Shown here piece by piece: positions 5,093 through 5,334 of a stretch of 5,334 nt of DNA (position 1 is the stretch's first letter; the number at the start of each line of letters is the position of its first letter). The position numbers were made by a program, and so were the translations under genes. The notes below the pieces were generated by a model. That model was not told where the DNA came from and searched no databases. It saw only the letters and a list, made by a program, of their open reading frames with translations. Source of the DNA: Actinomycetota bacterium (GTDB lineage Bacteria > Actinomycetota > Acidimicrobiia > Acidimicrobiales > BP-101); NCBI GenBank assembly GCA_030838265.1, contig JAUTXA010000076.1, positions 1-5,334 of the forward strand, in the 5' to 3' direction.

Positions 5093-5334
5093 TCAGTGCT
5101 GGCTGGCGACGGCCGGACAGCGGTCCCGACCCCGGAGGGCGGGGACGAGCACGACGGATCCGGCCTCTTCCACGTTGACCTGGGTCCAGCCCGCCTCGGT
5201 GGGCAGCACGCAGGCGTTGCCCGTGGGGACGGCCCAGCCCGCATAGCGGACCCGCACCAGCACCGGGCCTGGGGCCTCAGCGACGAGCACCACCCGATCG
5301 GGCTCCATGACGGTGATCGACGCCGGCCCGGTCA
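5093..5334 (-). CDS. C-terminal end of an unidentified, beta-rich protein (partial)
   Basis: The frame is open from the window edge to the TGA at 5093-5095, giving 79 residues; the true start lies beyond 5334. An internal ATG at 5306-5308 is unlikely to be the start because the frame continues upstream with similar character (TGPASITV before it). The sequence alternates hydrophobic and polar residues like beta strands: VVLVAEAPGPVLVRVRYAGW, then GNACVLPTEAGWTQVNVEEA, then GSVVLVPALRGRDRC. The pattern A-C-V, G-W-T-x-V, G-x-V-x-L recalls the extracytoplasmic C-terminal beta domains of some large actinobacterial membrane proteins and glycosyltransferases. The two cysteines could form a disulfide outside the cell. 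I cannot name the family with confidence. The gene is codirectional with the phosphatase, 37 bases downstream, so read-through is possible. Confidence 0.6.
   Translation of the reverse strand, partial: TGPASITVMEPDRVVLVAEAPGPVLVRVRYAGWAVPTGNACVLPTEAGWTQVNVEEAGSVVLVPALRGRDRCPAVASQH

Noticed and set aside
5056..5244. 63-codon N-terminal extension of the phosphatase
   Set aside because: The extension is cysteine/proline/arginine-rich and overlaps the beta-rich C-terminus of the upstream gene in another frame. The conserved-looking domain begins at MSVFELRAFG.

Overview
The window is strongly GC-rich, and nearly every codon third position is G or C. Long spurious open frames on both strands are a by-product of this. 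Gene content and style point to a member of the Actinomycetota: an RsbW-like ATPase linked to a GAF domain, a SpoIIE-type PP2C phosphatase, a small RhoN/SAP-like basic protein, a small SHOCT-like protein, and TANNNT boxes set close to start codons. An acidimicrobial or similar environmental lineage is plausible, but nothing here fixes the genus. I see no tRNA, rRNA, CRISPR array, insertion sequence or other mobile element.

Layout, left to right. (1) The last 35 codons of a haloalkane-dehalogenase-like alpha/beta hydrolase (+), running into a hairpin that includes both its stop codon and that of the convergent next gene. (2) A 108-residue basic protein with a C-terminal RhoN/SAP-like segment (-). 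(3) After a 185-base divergent gap, a 499-residue protein (+) with an RsbW-type ATPase domain, an unnamed helical middle region and a C-terminal GAF domain. (4) Convergent with it, only 10 bases away, formyltetrahydrofolate deformylase purU (-). (5) A 108-base divergent gap with candidate back-to-back promoters, then an 86-residue basic/SHOCT-like protein (+). (6) Overlapping its 3' end by 12 bases, a 559-residue protein (-) with an N-terminal GAF-like sensor region, a coiled coil and a PP2C/SpoIIE phosphatase domain. (7) The C-terminal end of an unidentified protein (-), cut by the window edge.

The most coherent theme is signalling. The window encodes the two enzymatic halves of a partner-switching module, a GHKL kinase/anti-sigma-like ATPase and a PP2C phosphatase. 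They are separate polypeptides, each with its own sensor-like domain, in one 4.4-kb neighbourhood but on opposite strands. No STAS-domain antagonist or sigma factor is visible, so a functional link between them is a hypothesis. PurU is a housekeeping one-carbon enzyme that happens to lie between them. Two of the minus-strand genes (purU and the phosphatase) lack a usable Shine-Dalgarno but have a TANNNT box placed as expected for leaderless transcripts. The two small basic proteins have strong Shine-Dalgarno sequences.
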